From the NCBI GenBank assembly GCA_910589555.1, contig CAJUTE010000021.1, positions 1 through 42,701 on the forward strand: 42,701 bases of DNA, read 5' to 3'. This stretch comes from an uncultured Muribaculum sp. Lineage in GTDB: Bacteria; Bacteroidota; Bacteroidia; Bacteroidales; Muribaculaceae. A program made the translations under genes and the position numbers. Shown here piece after piece: positions 42,503 through 42,701 of the stretch. Every line of letters begins with the position of its first letter. Position 1 is the first letter of the stretch. A model generated the notes under the pieces. The model did no database searches, was not told the DNA's origin, and saw only the letters and a list, made by a program, of their open reading frames with translations.

Positions 42503-42701
42503 GAGTAGGCAAATAAATGTGTATCAAAGACATCCGCCAACCAAATCCATGCTATCCCATTGCAAAATCGCACACAGAACGTCTGAAAGACAATGCTTAC
42601 GGTTAACCGCGGTACAGGGAGCCGCAGGCGACCTGTGCCCGGAAAGCCCCACACGCGAAATGCACTCTGCAAAGAGTGCCCCTAAAAAACACCACAAATG
42701 C
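42468..42701. other. hairpin-rich, apparently non-coding end of window
   Basis: No convincing gene. TTCAGACG (42468-42475) and CGTCTGAA (42580-42587) are an 8-bp inverted repeat. CCG plus GGTACAGG (42607-42618) pairs with CCTGTGCC plus CGG (42632-42642) with one bulge and a wobble, and a small inner stem. GCACTCT (42662-42668) pairs with AGAGTGC (42673-42679) around a GCAA tetraloop. GGTTAACC (42601-42608) is a palindrome. It may be another structured leader, on either strand, for a gene beyond the edge. Confidence 0.4.

Noticed and set aside
42469..42672. 67-codon minus-strand frame
   Set aside because: Sits in hairpin-rich DNA, Trp/Phe/Cys-rich and Arg-rich, no signal or promoter; structure explains the region better.
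1..42701. CRISPR array, IS element, integrase or prophage
   Set aside because: No regularly spaced repeats, transposase or recombinase frame was seen on either strand.

Overview
The window looks like a chromosomal segment of a gut-type Bacteroidales bacterium, most likely near Muribaculaceae; this is a judgement from gene content, not a database result. Supporting signs are promoters of the Bacteroidetes form (TTTG or TTG, 19-20 nt, TAnnTTTG), an almost complete lack of Shine-Dalgarno sequences, a long SecA with a SEC-C tail, type III glutamine synthetase, LL-diaminopimelate aminotransferase (DapL), SusC-type plug domains and many lipoproteins. Most of the window is core chromosome of moderate GC; the last ~3.4 kb is clearly more AT-rich and looks accessory.

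Layout. 1-89 (minus): 5' part of a tRNA-Leu(TAA) with its promoter. 134-3077 (minus): operon pyrE, SRPBCC-fold protein, argH, Rieske-like lipoprotein. 3166-10573 (plus), divergent from pyrE: ilvA, a DUF4105 membrane protein, a PafA-type phosphatase homologue that has lost nearly all catalytic residues, and secA, tightly spaced. 10646-16383 (plus): prolyl oligopeptidase, a lipoprotein with a BamE-like C-terminus, murB, an MBL-fold hydrolase and a double META-domain lipoprotein. 16462-21791 (minus): gyrA with a TPR protein, then an M23 endopeptidase with a MerR regulator. 22014-29079 (plus): clpC, dapF-dapL, glnN. 29174-37032 (plus): gltB, gltD and a long PurF-like protein. 37113-37415: TM2 protein. 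37504-39132 (minus): fabI and a stand-alone TonB plug-domain protein.

39235-42701 is the accessory part. A strong promoter opens a ~300-nt structured leader that contains a terminator-like hairpin. It is followed by two small lipocalin-like lipoproteins, a small beta-barrel candidate, a VirB10-like barrel protein and an Ig-like lipoprotein. The window ends in ~340 nt of hairpin-rich, mostly non-coding DNA.

How the genes work together: glnN, gltB and gltD form the GS/GOGAT ammonium-assimilation route, and the PurF-like protein is a glutamine user. dapF, dapL, murB and the M23 enzyme serve peptidoglycan. secA, the DUF4105 protein, the PafA-like pseudoenzyme, the BamE-like lipoprotein and the plug protein concern export and the envelope. 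pyrE, argH and ilvA are biosynthetic, and gyrA and clpC are housekeeping. No CRISPR array, insertion sequence, integrase or prophage gene was seen. Best candidates for new biology are the PafA-type pseudoenzyme coupled to secA, the Rieske-like lipoprotein with cysteines in place of histidine ligands, the structured leader of the AT-rich island, and the inverted repeats around the clpC promoter.
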